Positions 1 through 7,494 of a stretch of 64,000 nt of DNA are shown here, piece after piece (position 1 is the first letter of the stretch; the number at the start of each line of letters is the position of its first letter). Source of the stretch: Flavobacterium antarcticum DSM 19726 (GTDB lineage Bacteria > Bacteroidota > Bacteroidia > Flavobacteriales > Flavobacteriaceae); assembly GCF_000419685.1 (NCBI RefSeq), contig NZ_ATTM01000002.1, forward strand, positions 310,001-374,000, read 5' to 3'. The notes under the pieces are model-generated. The model did not search any database. It was not told the origin of the DNA and saw only the letters and a program-made list of their open reading frames with translations. Both the position numbers and the translations under genes were made by a program.

Positions 1-72
1 TACTCTAAAATAATCAGCAATCAAACCCTTGCGTTCGTTGCGGTAAAATTTTTATAATCATTCATCGTGTTT

Positions 73-2061
73 TTATCGAAAAGAAATATTCAAAAAGAAA
101 TTCCTTCCCATTCGAGGCAAATTGTTCCAATCCGTAAACGTACTGTAATAAGCGTCTAACATATTTTCAACCCCAGCGTTTACTTGAATTCGGTTGGCGT
201 TCCAATTGAATTTTCGACCAATACTAGCGTCTAATATTGCAAAAGAAGGCGTTCGGTCTTCACCATAAGTCGGGTTGAAATTCGTTTGTGTCGCATTTCC
301 TTTTACAGACAACATTCCATTCCATTTATTTTGGCTGTGGCCAAGTGAGGAAGCATACGAAAGCGGACTCATAAACGGTAAATTTCCGTTGTCGTTGTCT
401 TTTCCAAGATAATACTGCAGTTTTGAAGTCCACGTGAAGTGGTCGTTTAGGGTACATTTCAAAGTCAAATCATTGGACCAAATAGATGCATAATCCAAAG
501 CTGCATAAATCTTAATTCCATTCGCACCAATGGTCATCGGAGCTACATTCGGATCTGGGATTCCAATGATGTAGTTTTTAATGTGGAAATAGGACGAGGT
601 TACTTTGGCAGACCATTTTTTGTAGGTTTTTCCGATATAGACATTGGCTTCTAGGGATTGCTCGTTTTTCAAATTTGGATTTCCAATGTAATCAAAGCCG
701 TCAAAACTATTGTACAAATAAAAACCATATCCTTCAGAAACAGACGGAGCTCTTTCGCCGAAAGCGACTCCTCCTCCACTTATCAATCCGTTATTCTCGT
801 AGCTGTAGTTGGTAGAAAAACTTTTAAGGAATCTTGATTTTGTAGAAGACATTTCGGGATAGAATATTTGCAAACTTTGCAAACCAAATTCGCTTGCAAC
901 TTCATTTCCATGGTATCCTAAAGTAGTTGCAAAAGTCAAAGCTGAATTGGAATTGTATTGCCAATGGTCTTCCAAATGAATGCCTGAATACAGCGTTCGC
1001 ACATCAGGCCATGTGTACATAAACATTAAATTTTCATTGGGATCAGCTGGATACATCGTCATTTCTGCTACAGAACGGTTGTAGAATCCGTTAATATTTC
1101 CTGAAAGATGGTGGTCGTTAAAATGTGCTTTCACATTGCTGTAAAAACCATACGTGTCGCTCCAACCCGGCATATCCATGTGAATGGGAACAAACGGTCG
1201 TTTTGTATCGTCCATCGTGTGCGTTATGGTATTGAAATAGATTTTTGATTCCCAACTTCTGATCTTTCCTCCCAGTGGTTTTACCTCATATTTCAACGAA
1301 GTAATTAAGGCTTCCGCCAAAGAAACGTCCATGGGTAAAGACGGATAACCCACATCGGTCGCTTTATCGTAAATTACGGAGCCTTCAATTAATTTATTTT
1401 CCGATAATTTGTATCCGCTTGTTGCGGAAAGATTCATTTTGGTAAACTGGGAAAAGGAAATTTCCTTGCTATTTCCAGCCTTATAATTATCGGCATCGCG
1501 AAACATCACGTCTGTATTGATGTAGAACGTTTCGTTTTTATAATTAATTCCCGCTCCTGCTATTTTTTGGTTGTTATTGCTTTCATATCCAGTCAGCAAA
1601 GCAATATCCAAACCTGGCTTCTGAACCGAACCATCGCGTCGTCGTAAATCAATAGCACCGCCAATGGTATTTCCATGAGAAGTTCCCTGTTGTCCTGAAG
1701 AAACGGTTGCTTCAGCAAGATTAGAAACTTCTACATACGAAGTAATAGGATCCATTTTATCCGTACATGCACCAAAGATTCGCATTCCTTCAATAGTAAT
1801 TACGGTTCTTTCAGTTGCCATCCCGTTGATGAGTGGTTCCCATGCATAAGCCCCTCTTTTAATTAAATCTATTTTATTTGATTTTTGCAGAAACTCATCT
1901 ACGGAAGCTAAGGTTTTAAATTGCTTTTCGTGCAAAGGCGTCTTGGTTCCTACGACAATAACTTCACTCAATTCGTTTGCAGGTAAGGTATCTTTCTGGA
2001 TTTCTTGGCCGTACGAAAAGGCAATGAAACCAGTAAATAGAAAGGAAAATATAGTTTTCAT
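73..2061 (-). CDS. TonB-dependent receptor, OprC/NosA-like (probable copper uptake)
   Basis: Outer-membrane beta-barrel receptor of 662 aa with a signal peptide ending near residue 18 (FSYGQ), a TonB-box-like ELSEVIVVG, a plug domain (about 30-145) and a barrel ending in a C-terminal Phe-Arg. In the plug, C99-T-D-K-M103 fits the CxxxM of the Pseudomonas OprC/NosA copper receptors, and H281-T-M283 fits their HxM; both are seen directly. Import of Cu by this receptor is inferred from those motifs and from the metal-ligand-rich neighbours upstream (a Met/His/Cys lipoprotein and a small Cys/His protein on the same strand). It is the last gene of the putative operon. NosA-type receptors supply copper for nitrous oxide reductase, which would suit the nor genes elsewhere in the window. 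Generic TonB-receptor identity is near certain; copper specificity is probable. Confidence 0.85.
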   Translation of the reverse strand: MKTIFSFLFTGFIAFSYGQEIQKDTLPANELSEVIVVGTKTPLHEKQFKTLASVDEFLQKSNKIDLIKRGAYAWEPLINGMATERTVITIEGMRIFGACTDKMDPITSYVEVSNLAEATVSSGQQGTSHGNTIGGAIDLRRRDGSVQKPGLDIALLTGYESNNNQKIAGAGINYKNETFYINTDVMFRDADNYKAGNSKEISFSQFTKMNLSATSGYKLSENKLIEGSVIYDKATDVGYPSLPMDVSLAEALITSLKYEVKPLGGKIRSWESKIYFNTITHTMDDTKRPFVPIHMDMPGWSDTYGFYSNVKAHFNDHHLSGNINGFYNRSVAEMTMYPADPNENLMFMYTWPDVRTLYSGIHLEDHWQYNSNSALTFATTLGYHGNEVASEFGLQSLQIFYPEMSSTKSRFLKSFSTNYSYENNGLISGGGVAFGERAPSVSEGYGFYLYNSFDGFDYIGNPNLKNEQSLEANVYIGKTYKKWSAKVTSSYFHIKNYIIGIPDPNVAPMTIGANGIKIYAALDYASIWSNDLTLKCTLNDHFTWTSKLQYYLGKDNDNGNLPFMSPLSYASSLGHSQNKWNGMLSVKGNATQTNFNPTYGEDRTPSFAILDASIGRKFNWNANRIQVNAGVENMLDAYYSTFTDWNNLPRMGRNFFLNISFR

Positions 2062-2108
2062 AAGCTTTCATTTTATAAGATGCTGCCTGAAAAAGCAAAC
2101 CATTTACC

Positions 2109-2169
2109 AATCTGAACTCGATTCAGATTCGATCTGGAAATGGTTTTACATTCTGAAGTACGTTCAGAA
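2109..2169 (-). other. Two intercistronic stem-loops before the TonB receptor
   Basis: The 157-base spacer between the lipoprotein and receptor genes holds two perfect inverted repeats built on the same core: AATCTGAA/TTCAGATT (2109-2116 with 2122-2129) and TTCTGAA/TTCAGAA (2151-2157 with 2163-2169). Each has a 5-base loop. Neither is followed by a long T run, so mRNA processing or stabilisation is more likely than termination. The structures are seen; the role is inferred. Confidence 0.5.
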
Positions 2170-2218
2170 CGACAATTTGAATACTTTTCAGATAGCGACT
2201 CTTATAAATCTTTAGGTT

Positions 2219-3073
2219 TTAGAATTCAATTTCAAAGAAAATACTACTTGCTTCTACGGCATCAGTAACGGTTTCTCCTTTTAAAATTTCACCAGAAGTA
2301 TTGGCTAATTGCAAATTAATTTTCCAATAACCCGTCATTGTAAGCGATAATTTTCCAGTATACAATTCCCCTGGATTTGCTTGAACAGCATTGACATTAT
2401 TAGGCGAAGTGTGATTTCCCATGCTTGGCATTCTTGGGTCAATTTTAACCGTATAACCATTTACCATTGGAAAATTCATCATGTTTTCCATTTTCCAAAC
2501 ACCCACTTTTAAATCGTTTACAGCTACTTTTGGTGCTGTAGGTTCGATATAGGCCACTACGTATTTTGTACCATCAGTTCCCGTGAAGGTGTTGAGTGTT
2601 CTTTTTGCGGAAGCTGGAACATCAATTTGCGAAATTGCTGTATAATTTACACCATCAATAATATAGTTGATTTCCAAATCCCAATATTCTGTGGTGTTTT
2701 GAGGCATCGTGAATACGATAAATCCGTTGTATAAAGTTCCCGCTGCATTCGTTTTAGTTAGTGCAGAATACGGACAAGCGTGCGTCATCATGGTCATGTG
2801 CATCAATGGTTTCCATGTAATCGTTGCGTTTTTTACGTATGCCGCAGATTGTTTGTCTTTGATTCGAATGTTGATGTCGTTGTAACCTTGCTGTAGCAAT
2901 CCATTTTTTGAATACAATTCAATCGTATGCGAATCGTTATCGAATTGTTGGATTTTTACCAATCCGTCCAATTCATTTGTTGGGTTAGTGGTGTTGTTAT
3001 CGTCGCTTGAACAAGAAGCAAAAGTAAAGACCATGGCAATTACTGCCACAAAATAGTTTAATGAAGTTTTCAT
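2219..3073 (-). CDS. Met/His-rich lipoprotein, probable copper-binding
   Basis: A 284-aa exported lipoprotein: the signal peptide ends in the lipobox TFAS-C21, followed by a Ser/Asp/Asn-rich linker and Ig-like beta domains (FixH/YtkA-like fold suspected). Residues 91-100 read MHMTMMTHAC, a dense cluster of Met, His and Cys ligands typical of copper chaperones. I start it at the ATG at 3073; the frame stays open to a TTG at 3124, but that would place 17 residues before the signal peptide. It lies between a small Cys/His membrane protein and a TonB receptor with OprC-like ligands, which supports periplasmic copper handling or hand-over. Family name uncertain; export and metal ligands are clear. 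Confidence 0.8.
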   Translation of the reverse strand: MKTSLNYFVAVIAMVFTFASCSSDDNNTTNPTNELDGLVKIQQFDNDSHTIELYSKNGLLQQGYNDINIRIKDKQSAAYVKNATITWKPLMHMTMMTHACPYSALTKTNAAGTLYNGFIVFTMPQNTTEYWDLEINYIIDGVNYTAISQIDVPASAKRTLNTFTGTDGTKYVVAYIEPTAPKVAVNDLKVGVWKMENMMNFPMVNGYTVKIDPRMPSMGNHTSPNNVNAVQANPGELYTGKLSLTMTGYWKINLQLANTSGEILKGETVTDAVEASSIFFEIEF

Positions 3074-3184
3074 CTGTAATTTAAATAAAAGGTGAAGTGA
3101 TGCAGCTTGAATAAAATTATTCAAACTACTGATTTTTAATGCATACGATTACTTTATCGTATTGAATACTTTACATGAAACCTG

Positions 3185-3553
3185 TTATAAAATGGGCGGA
3201 TGAAACGTAAAATCAATTCCCAGATGGAAGTAGTTATCGGTATAGGAATTTAGTACTTCGGGAGTGAAGTTGGCATTTAAGAAACGAAAAGTTATTGATT
3301 CAATCTCTTGAAAATAGACGACTTCATATTGTTGCGCAACTACTTTTTTATCGGTAGAATTCGTTGCATCGCTATTGGAAGCACTCGCTAATTCTTTAAC
3401 AAGATGGCATTTTCCATTACAATTAAGTTCCGGCTTTGCTTTATTTTCACAAAGTTCTTTCACGATATAATCATAATTGAAAAAATACTCTAAAACGGGA
3501 AATACCGGTTTGAGTAGTAAAGTCAGTGACACTATGATGAATAGCAATTTCAT
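3185..3553 (-). CDS. Small membrane-anchored Cys/His protein of metal operon
   Basis: A 122-aa protein with one N-terminal hydrophobic segment (residues 1-20). Then come C35 and a compact C45-NGK-C49-H50 motif, followed by a soluble part ending in a His/Pro-rich tail. I recognise the layout as a conserved Bacteroidota hypothetical that sits ahead of metal-type TonB receptors, but I do not know an assigned function. It is the first gene of the three-gene minus-strand set, 111 bases upstream of the Met/His lipoprotein. A TATATTTG box lies only 4 bases before the ATG, so the transcript may be leaderless or start very close to the codon. Confidence 0.7.
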   Translation of the reverse strand: MKLLFIIVSLTLLLKPVFPVLEYFFNYDYIVKELCENKAKPELNCNGKCHLVKELASASNSDATNSTDKKVVAQQYEVVYFQEIESITFRFLNANFTPEVLNSYTDNYFHLGIDFTFHPPIL

Positions 3554-3912
3554 AGTGCAAATATAGTATGAAAAGGACTATTAAAACCTGATTAAAATCA
3601 TGATTGTGGGAATAAAAGTAATTTATTTTCTCTTTTAAAAGTCCCTAATTTTTCTGTAGTGAAAAGCTATTTAATTTAAACGCAGGCTGATTAGGGCACA
3701 ATGCACTTAGAAGCAAAACCACGAATAACTGTCCAAAATTCGGTTCTACTTACTTTTCAAAAAAACCCGAAATCATCAATCACTTGATTCATAACGGGCT
3801 AAACTTTCTATAACAACACATTTAAACTTTTCCCGTTTTAAAATTTTAAACGGAGTAACATTTGTAAATCTCGTGTTTTGTAAAATAATTTTGAATTAAA
3901 GCGTCCGAATAA
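3554..3912. other. Intergenic region, no gene seen
   Basis: Apart from the -7 box at its left edge I see no open frame with coding character and no convincing terminator. It separates the metal operon's promoter from the 3' end of the old-yellow-enzyme gene. Confidence 0.5.
3558..3565 (-). promoter_or_regulatory. Putative -7 box TATATTTG for the metal operon
   Basis: TATATTTG matches the Bacteroidota -7 consensus TAnnTTTG exactly. No TTG -33 element is found at the usual distance, so this is a half-supported promoter. Its position, 4 bases before the ATG at 3553, would give a very short or absent leader. Confidence 0.4.
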
Positions 3913-5037
3913 TTACTTTTTTAGAGGCATCCAATCTTCTCGTGAAACCAATAACTCCCAAAGTGGATTTGGTATTTTCAACAAATCTTGTGTATCTACA
4001 TCCAGTTCGGTTCTAATTTGTTCAGTATTATTATTTGCAACTTTGATCAGCCAATGCGGGTCCATTAACAATTCTCTTCCCATGGCGACCAATGGAATGC
4101 CAATACCAAGTACGCGTTGCACTTCTTCTGGTGTGTGAATGCCTCCAACACCGATTACAGGAAGTACGGCACCTATCTTCTCGGCAATGACTTTTGTACG
4201 CGGTTTTGTGTCTTTTGCATCTCGCATAGAACCTTCCCAAAAATCCTGTACAGAAACATGAAGATAATCCAGTTTTTTCTTAGAAAGTGCTTCCACCAAC
4301 TGAAGGGTATCATTCATTGTAATTCCTGGGTTTTCGACTTCTACTGGTGAAATTCGATAACCAACCAGAAAGGGACGTGGCGAAAGTGCAGCTGCTTTTA
4401 TCACACAATCAGCCACTGCTAACGGAAAAGTCATTCTGTTCGCTAAGCTTCCACCCCATGTGTCTGTTCTACGGTTGGAATGTGGTGAAAAGAATTGCTG
4501 CAGCAAATAAGTATTTGCCCCATGTATTTCTACACCATCAAAACCAGCCGCTATTGCTCTACGCGTTGCTTCACCAAATGCTTCAATTGTTTCTTCTATT
4601 TCAGCGGTCGTCATCGCCCGTGGAGTTTGTGCGTCTTCACGCTCTGCAGCAACAGCACTGGCACTGACGGATTGCCCATCAACCAGTTCTTCGGGAGCCG
4701 ACATCCTTCCTCCGTGGTGGATTTGAAGTACTGCTTTATTACCATTTTCCTTTAGGGTCTCAGCTATTTTCGTCAAACTTGGAATTAATTCATCTGAATC
4801 AGCTCCTATTTGGCCCTTGAAAGCTTTACCTTGTTTATTCACATACGCACAAGCGGTAAGCAATAATCCAGCAGATTGGTTCCGTTCCCGGTAGTAGATT
4901 ACTTCAGCATCGGAAACCGTTCCATCTTCATTACCAGAATAAGTAGTCATAGGAGCCAATACAATTCGATTTGTTATTTCAATTCCAGAATTTGGGAAAG
5001 TAAAAGGGGACAAAATGTGTTTATAATTTGAATTCAT
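3913..5037 (-). CDS. NADH:flavin oxidoreductase, old yellow enzyme family
   Basis: Cytosolic FMN-dependent ene-reductase of 374 aa, full length for the single-domain TIM-barrel OYE group. Visible hallmarks are ITNRIVLAPMTT at the N-terminus, QIHHGGR near 106-111, the catalytic-site pair H172/N175 in GVEIHGANTYLLQQF, the RTDTWGGSLANR FMN/substrate signature at 190-201, and a GVGGI phosphate-binding strand near the end. It reduces activated C=C bonds, or nitro compounds and esters, with NAD(P)H; the physiological substrate cannot be told. It is monocistronic. An 18-bp palindrome 238 bases upstream looks like a TetR-family operator, in line with NemR-type control of such reductases, although no regulator gene is present in the window. 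Confidence 0.9.
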   Translation of the reverse strand: MNSNYKHILSPFTFPNSGIEITNRIVLAPMTTYSGNEDGTVSDAEVIYYRERNQSAGLLLTACAYVNKQGKAFKGQIGADSDELIPSLTKIAETLKENGNKAVLQIHHGGRMSAPEELVDGQSVSASAVAAEREDAQTPRAMTTAEIEETIEAFGEATRRAIAAGFDGVEIHGANTYLLQQFFSPHSNRRTDTWGGSLANRMTFPLAVADCVIKAAALSPRPFLVGYRISPVEVENPGITMNDTLQLVEALSKKKLDYLHVSVQDFWEGSMRDAKDTKPRTKVIAEKIGAVLPVIGVGGIHTPEEVQRVLGIGIPLVAMGRELLMDPHWLIKVANNNTEQIRTELDVDTQDLLKIPNPLWELLVSREDWMPLKK

Positions 5038-5274
5038 TTTTATTTAGATGTAAATTTTTATCCTTTTTTAAAGTTTGTTTGGAATGAGATGCGCTTCTTT
5101 AAGTTGGCGTTGTATTTAGCAAAGTACTTTTTTAAACTTTTATGTTTTCTTTTAGTAGCACGATGTGGTCTAGTTCAAGTGTTTCATTATTAAATATGCT
5201 AAACATCCCGTAACCAAAAACTCCTGCTCAATTCAAAACAAAGACTTAAGTGGAAAGCACAAAATTATCAATAA

Positions 5275-5292
5275 TAAATGAACGTTCATTTA
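5275..5292. promoter_or_regulatory. Perfect 18-bp palindrome, TetR-type operator candidate
   Basis: TAAATGAACGTTCATTTA is a perfect palindrome with the core TGAACGTTCA, the style of operator bound by TetR/AcrR dimers. It lies between the divergent OYE and acetyltransferase genes, so it could serve either. The palindrome is seen; the binding family is inferred. Confidence 0.5.
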
Positions 5293-5613
5293 GTATTAAC
5301 TGCGATTTAGGAAGTGATTAAACGAATAATAGCACCCTTTCAATCTTAATTTTTCCATTGCGGAAAATTAAAGGTACTCATCTGAATTTTGAAGGCAACT
5401 ACTAAATTTAATTAATTGCAGCGATACAAGAATTTTATTATCCAAAAAATCAGCAGATTAGAGGCGCTTTTTTTTGCGCTACAACTATAAGTATTGTATA
5501 GGTCCGACACTGTAAAATAAGCGGACTTGAGTAAATGAATAACAATAAAAACAGCACATTGAAAAAATAGACGCAAAAGAGTACGATACGGAAATACAGA
5601 GGTTGAATTGTAT

Positions 5614-5621
5614 TATTTTTG
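5614..5621 (+). promoter_or_regulatory. Putative -7 box TATTTTTG of the GNAT gene
   Basis: Exact TAnnTTTG match 19 bases before the ATG at 5641. No TTG at the expected -33 distance, so support is partial. Confidence 0.35.
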
Positions 5622-5640
5622 CAAATCTATACTCCTAAAA

Positions 5641-6113
5641 ATGAATCAACATACGATTGAAATAATAGATTTCGCTAAGGGACTTGAACTTCCTATAAAA
5701 ACGCTGAATTACCAATGGCTCGAAAAATATTTTAAAGTAGAGCCCACTGATGTGCTGTCGCTTTCAAATCCCAAAGCAGAAATAATTGATAAAGGAGGAT
5801 TTGTTTTTTACGCAAAAATGAACGGTGAAATTGTCGGGACTGCTTCCCTATTAAAAAAAAGCGATGCTGTTTTTGAAGTAGGAAAAATGGCAGTTGCTGA
5901 AAAAGTTCATGGACAAAAAATTGGAACACTATTATTGGAACACTGCATAAAATTTGCAAAACAAAACAAATAAAAACCTTGATTTTGTACTCGAACACAC
6001 AATTAGAAGCGGCTGTTCACCTGTATCGTAAATATGGTTTTACCGCCGTTCCCTTAGAACCCGGACTGTATGAACGTGCAAATATAAAGATGGTAAAGCA
6101 TCTGAAGGTGTAA
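5641..6113 (+). pseudogene. GNAT family N-acetyltransferase, interrupted by one frameshift
   Basis: Two frames together give a full GNAT protein of about 157 aa. The first frame runs from the ATG at 5641 to a stop at 5971-5973 and carries VGKMAVAEKVHGQKIGTLLLEH, the acetyl-CoA loop region (motif A). The -1 frame then continues without a break as IKTLILYSNTQLEAAVHLYRKYGF and ends PLEPGLYERANIKMVKHL, the usual C-terminal strand, with its stop at 6111-6113. Adding one A to the AAA at 5968-5970 restores one frame, so this is either a recent inactivation or a sequencing indel. The substrate is unknown. Confidence 0.8.
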
Positions 6114-6238
6114 GTAGCGTTTGCTCTATAATAAATCAACTACCGACCAAATTACAAAATTAGTAAATCTTTGGAAAATGAAGCGTTATGTATAATCCTT
6201 GCAGAGTGTGCTGTTGGCTTTTTCAACAACGATTATAA

Positions 6239-6279
6239 ATAAGAAATCCTACAATCAGCAAGATGGCAGGATTTCTTAT
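6239..6279. terminator. Stem-loop, probable bidirectional terminator
   Basis: A 12-bp perfect inverted repeat, ATAAGAAATCCT (6239-6250) with AGGATTTCTTAT (6268-6279) and a 17-base loop. It lies between the converging acetyltransferase and T9SS cargo genes. Confidence 0.6.
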
Positions 6280-6298
6280 AGGGATTATTTGATGAAAT

Positions 6299-7105
6299 TT
6301 ACCTCTTAATAATTTTTACAGTTTCGGTGTTACCACCGCTAATAATTTTTGCGATGTACGTTCCAGCAGTAAAATTAGACACGTCTACGTGTAAGATTGT
6401 ACCTGATTGATGACCTGCGAACACTTCTTGGCCTAACAAATTATAAATTGATACTGATTCAATAGTTGAATTATAGGATATCGTAAGATGATCTGTCGCC
6501 GGTATTGGATATACGGCGAGTGCACTCTTATCAAACCCGGAAACACTCAAACTTTCCACATTTAGTGTAAAGTCTAACGCTTGACCGTAGCCTGGATTTG
6601 CTCCAAAACCAAATGGATCAAAAGAAATAGCACACGGGTTAATTATAGATTCAGAAGTGGGATCACCGTAAATTTTAGTCAACCGAATTCGTTTTATACC
6701 ATCAATTGTACCGGCTGGTACTGTGATGTCCATGCTGACAGAAGCACCATCGGCTCCAGTGCTATTCTCTAAAGTTCCTATCTCATAAACTTCACCAGCA
6801 TCATCCAAGACGCCATTGTTATTCCAATCAATGAAGGCAACAACATCGTTACCAAAGTTTCCTTTCGTATCTCCCGACACTTGAAGTGTATAAACTTGGT
6901 TGGGAACTACAGAAACAGAAACAGCCGTCTGGTTTATTAATATTGAGTTTACATCGGAATTATTAATGACAGTTCCCGCGAAATTCACAATAGTAATTGC
7001 TTCCGTTGTAGTCCCAGTTGCACTAATATCGCAGTATGGGGCGGGAAAACTTTGTGCATTTAAACCTAGAGAGCATAATGCAATTGCAAGAGTAATTTTT
7101 TTCAT
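6299..7105 (-). CDS. Secreted GEVED-type protein with T9SS type A sorting domain
   Basis: A 268-aa exported protein: signal peptide (MKKITLAIALCSLGLNAQ), then a beta-sandwich of GEVED type containing the AFIDWNNNGVLDDAGEVY acidic loop (about 85-102), which probably binds Ca2+. The last 75 residues form a type IX secretion sorting domain (VYPIPATDHLTIS..., VSIYNLLGQEV, LSAGTY-like FTAGTYIAKI, ending KIIKR). It is therefore predicted to be exported through T9SS and released or anchored at the surface. Enzymatic function is not evident; GEVED domains usually accompany adhesins or hydrolases, but no catalytic domain is present here. Confidence 0.88.
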   Translation of the reverse strand: MKKITLAIALCSLGLNAQSFPAPYCDISATGTTTEAITIVNFAGTVINNSDVNSILINQTAVSVSVVPNQVYTLQVSGDTKGNFGNDVVAFIDWNNNGVLDDAGEVYEIGTLENSTGADGASVSMDITVPAGTIDGIKRIRLTKIYGDPTSESIINPCAISFDPFGFGANPGYGQALDFTLNVESLSVSGFDKSALAVYPIPATDHLTISYNSTIESVSIYNLLGQEVFAGHQSGTILHVDVSNFTAGTYIAKIISGGNTETVKIIKR

Positions 7106-7264
7106 ATTGTTCTATTTTAGCTATACAAGATATAAAAAATAAGCATTAAAGAAAATTATTCTTTGCGATATGTAATTCTTTACAATTATAAATGCACTTG
7201 CTCTTAAGGTATTTTATGTTTGCTAATTGCTACCATTGCAGCATTTTGAAGCAAAAGTAATAGC

Positions 7265-7470
7265 TTAGTAGTTCTCCAACTCGTCCATTGCAAATGTCGC
7301 ATAAGCCGCACCTACTCTTATTTCAACCGCAACCCAAATCGCCTCCACAGCACCTGGTTTAAACACCGAACTGCTAAAATTTCACCAAACATCAAAATGT
7401 TAGGAGCCAAAGCAGCTTTTTTTTCATTCAGTTCCCTTGTCATTTGAGTAATCTGCTTCACAGTGCTTCA
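7265..7470 (-). pseudogene. Remnant of an unidentified short gene
   Basis: On the minus strand one frame reads KQITQMTRELNEKKAAL then APNILMFGEILA, and a second frame continues as SSVFKPGAVEAIWVAVEIRV then GAAYATFAMDELENY-stop (stop at 7265-7267). The composition is coding-like but the frames differ and no start is evident. It may be the tail of a decayed gene between aconitase and the T9SS protein. Family not recognised. Confidence 0.3.
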
Positions 7471-7494
7471 TTTTTATTTACTTAGCATTTAATT

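Larger units (their letters stand above)
5038..5640. other. Divergent intergenic region between OYE and GNAT genes
   Basis: About 600 AT-rich bases without a supported gene. It contains the palindromic operator candidate at 5275-5292 and a TAnnTTTG box for the rightward gene at 5614-5621. No remnant of a TetR regulator could be recognised. Confidence 0.5.

Noticed and set aside
1943..2215. Plus-strand ORF over the TonB receptor 5' end and the stem-loop spacer
   Set aside because: Antisense shadow crossing the two inverted repeats; no motif.
4031..4755. Several ORFs on both strands inside the OYE gene
   Set aside because: Shadows of the reductase reading frame; no independent support.
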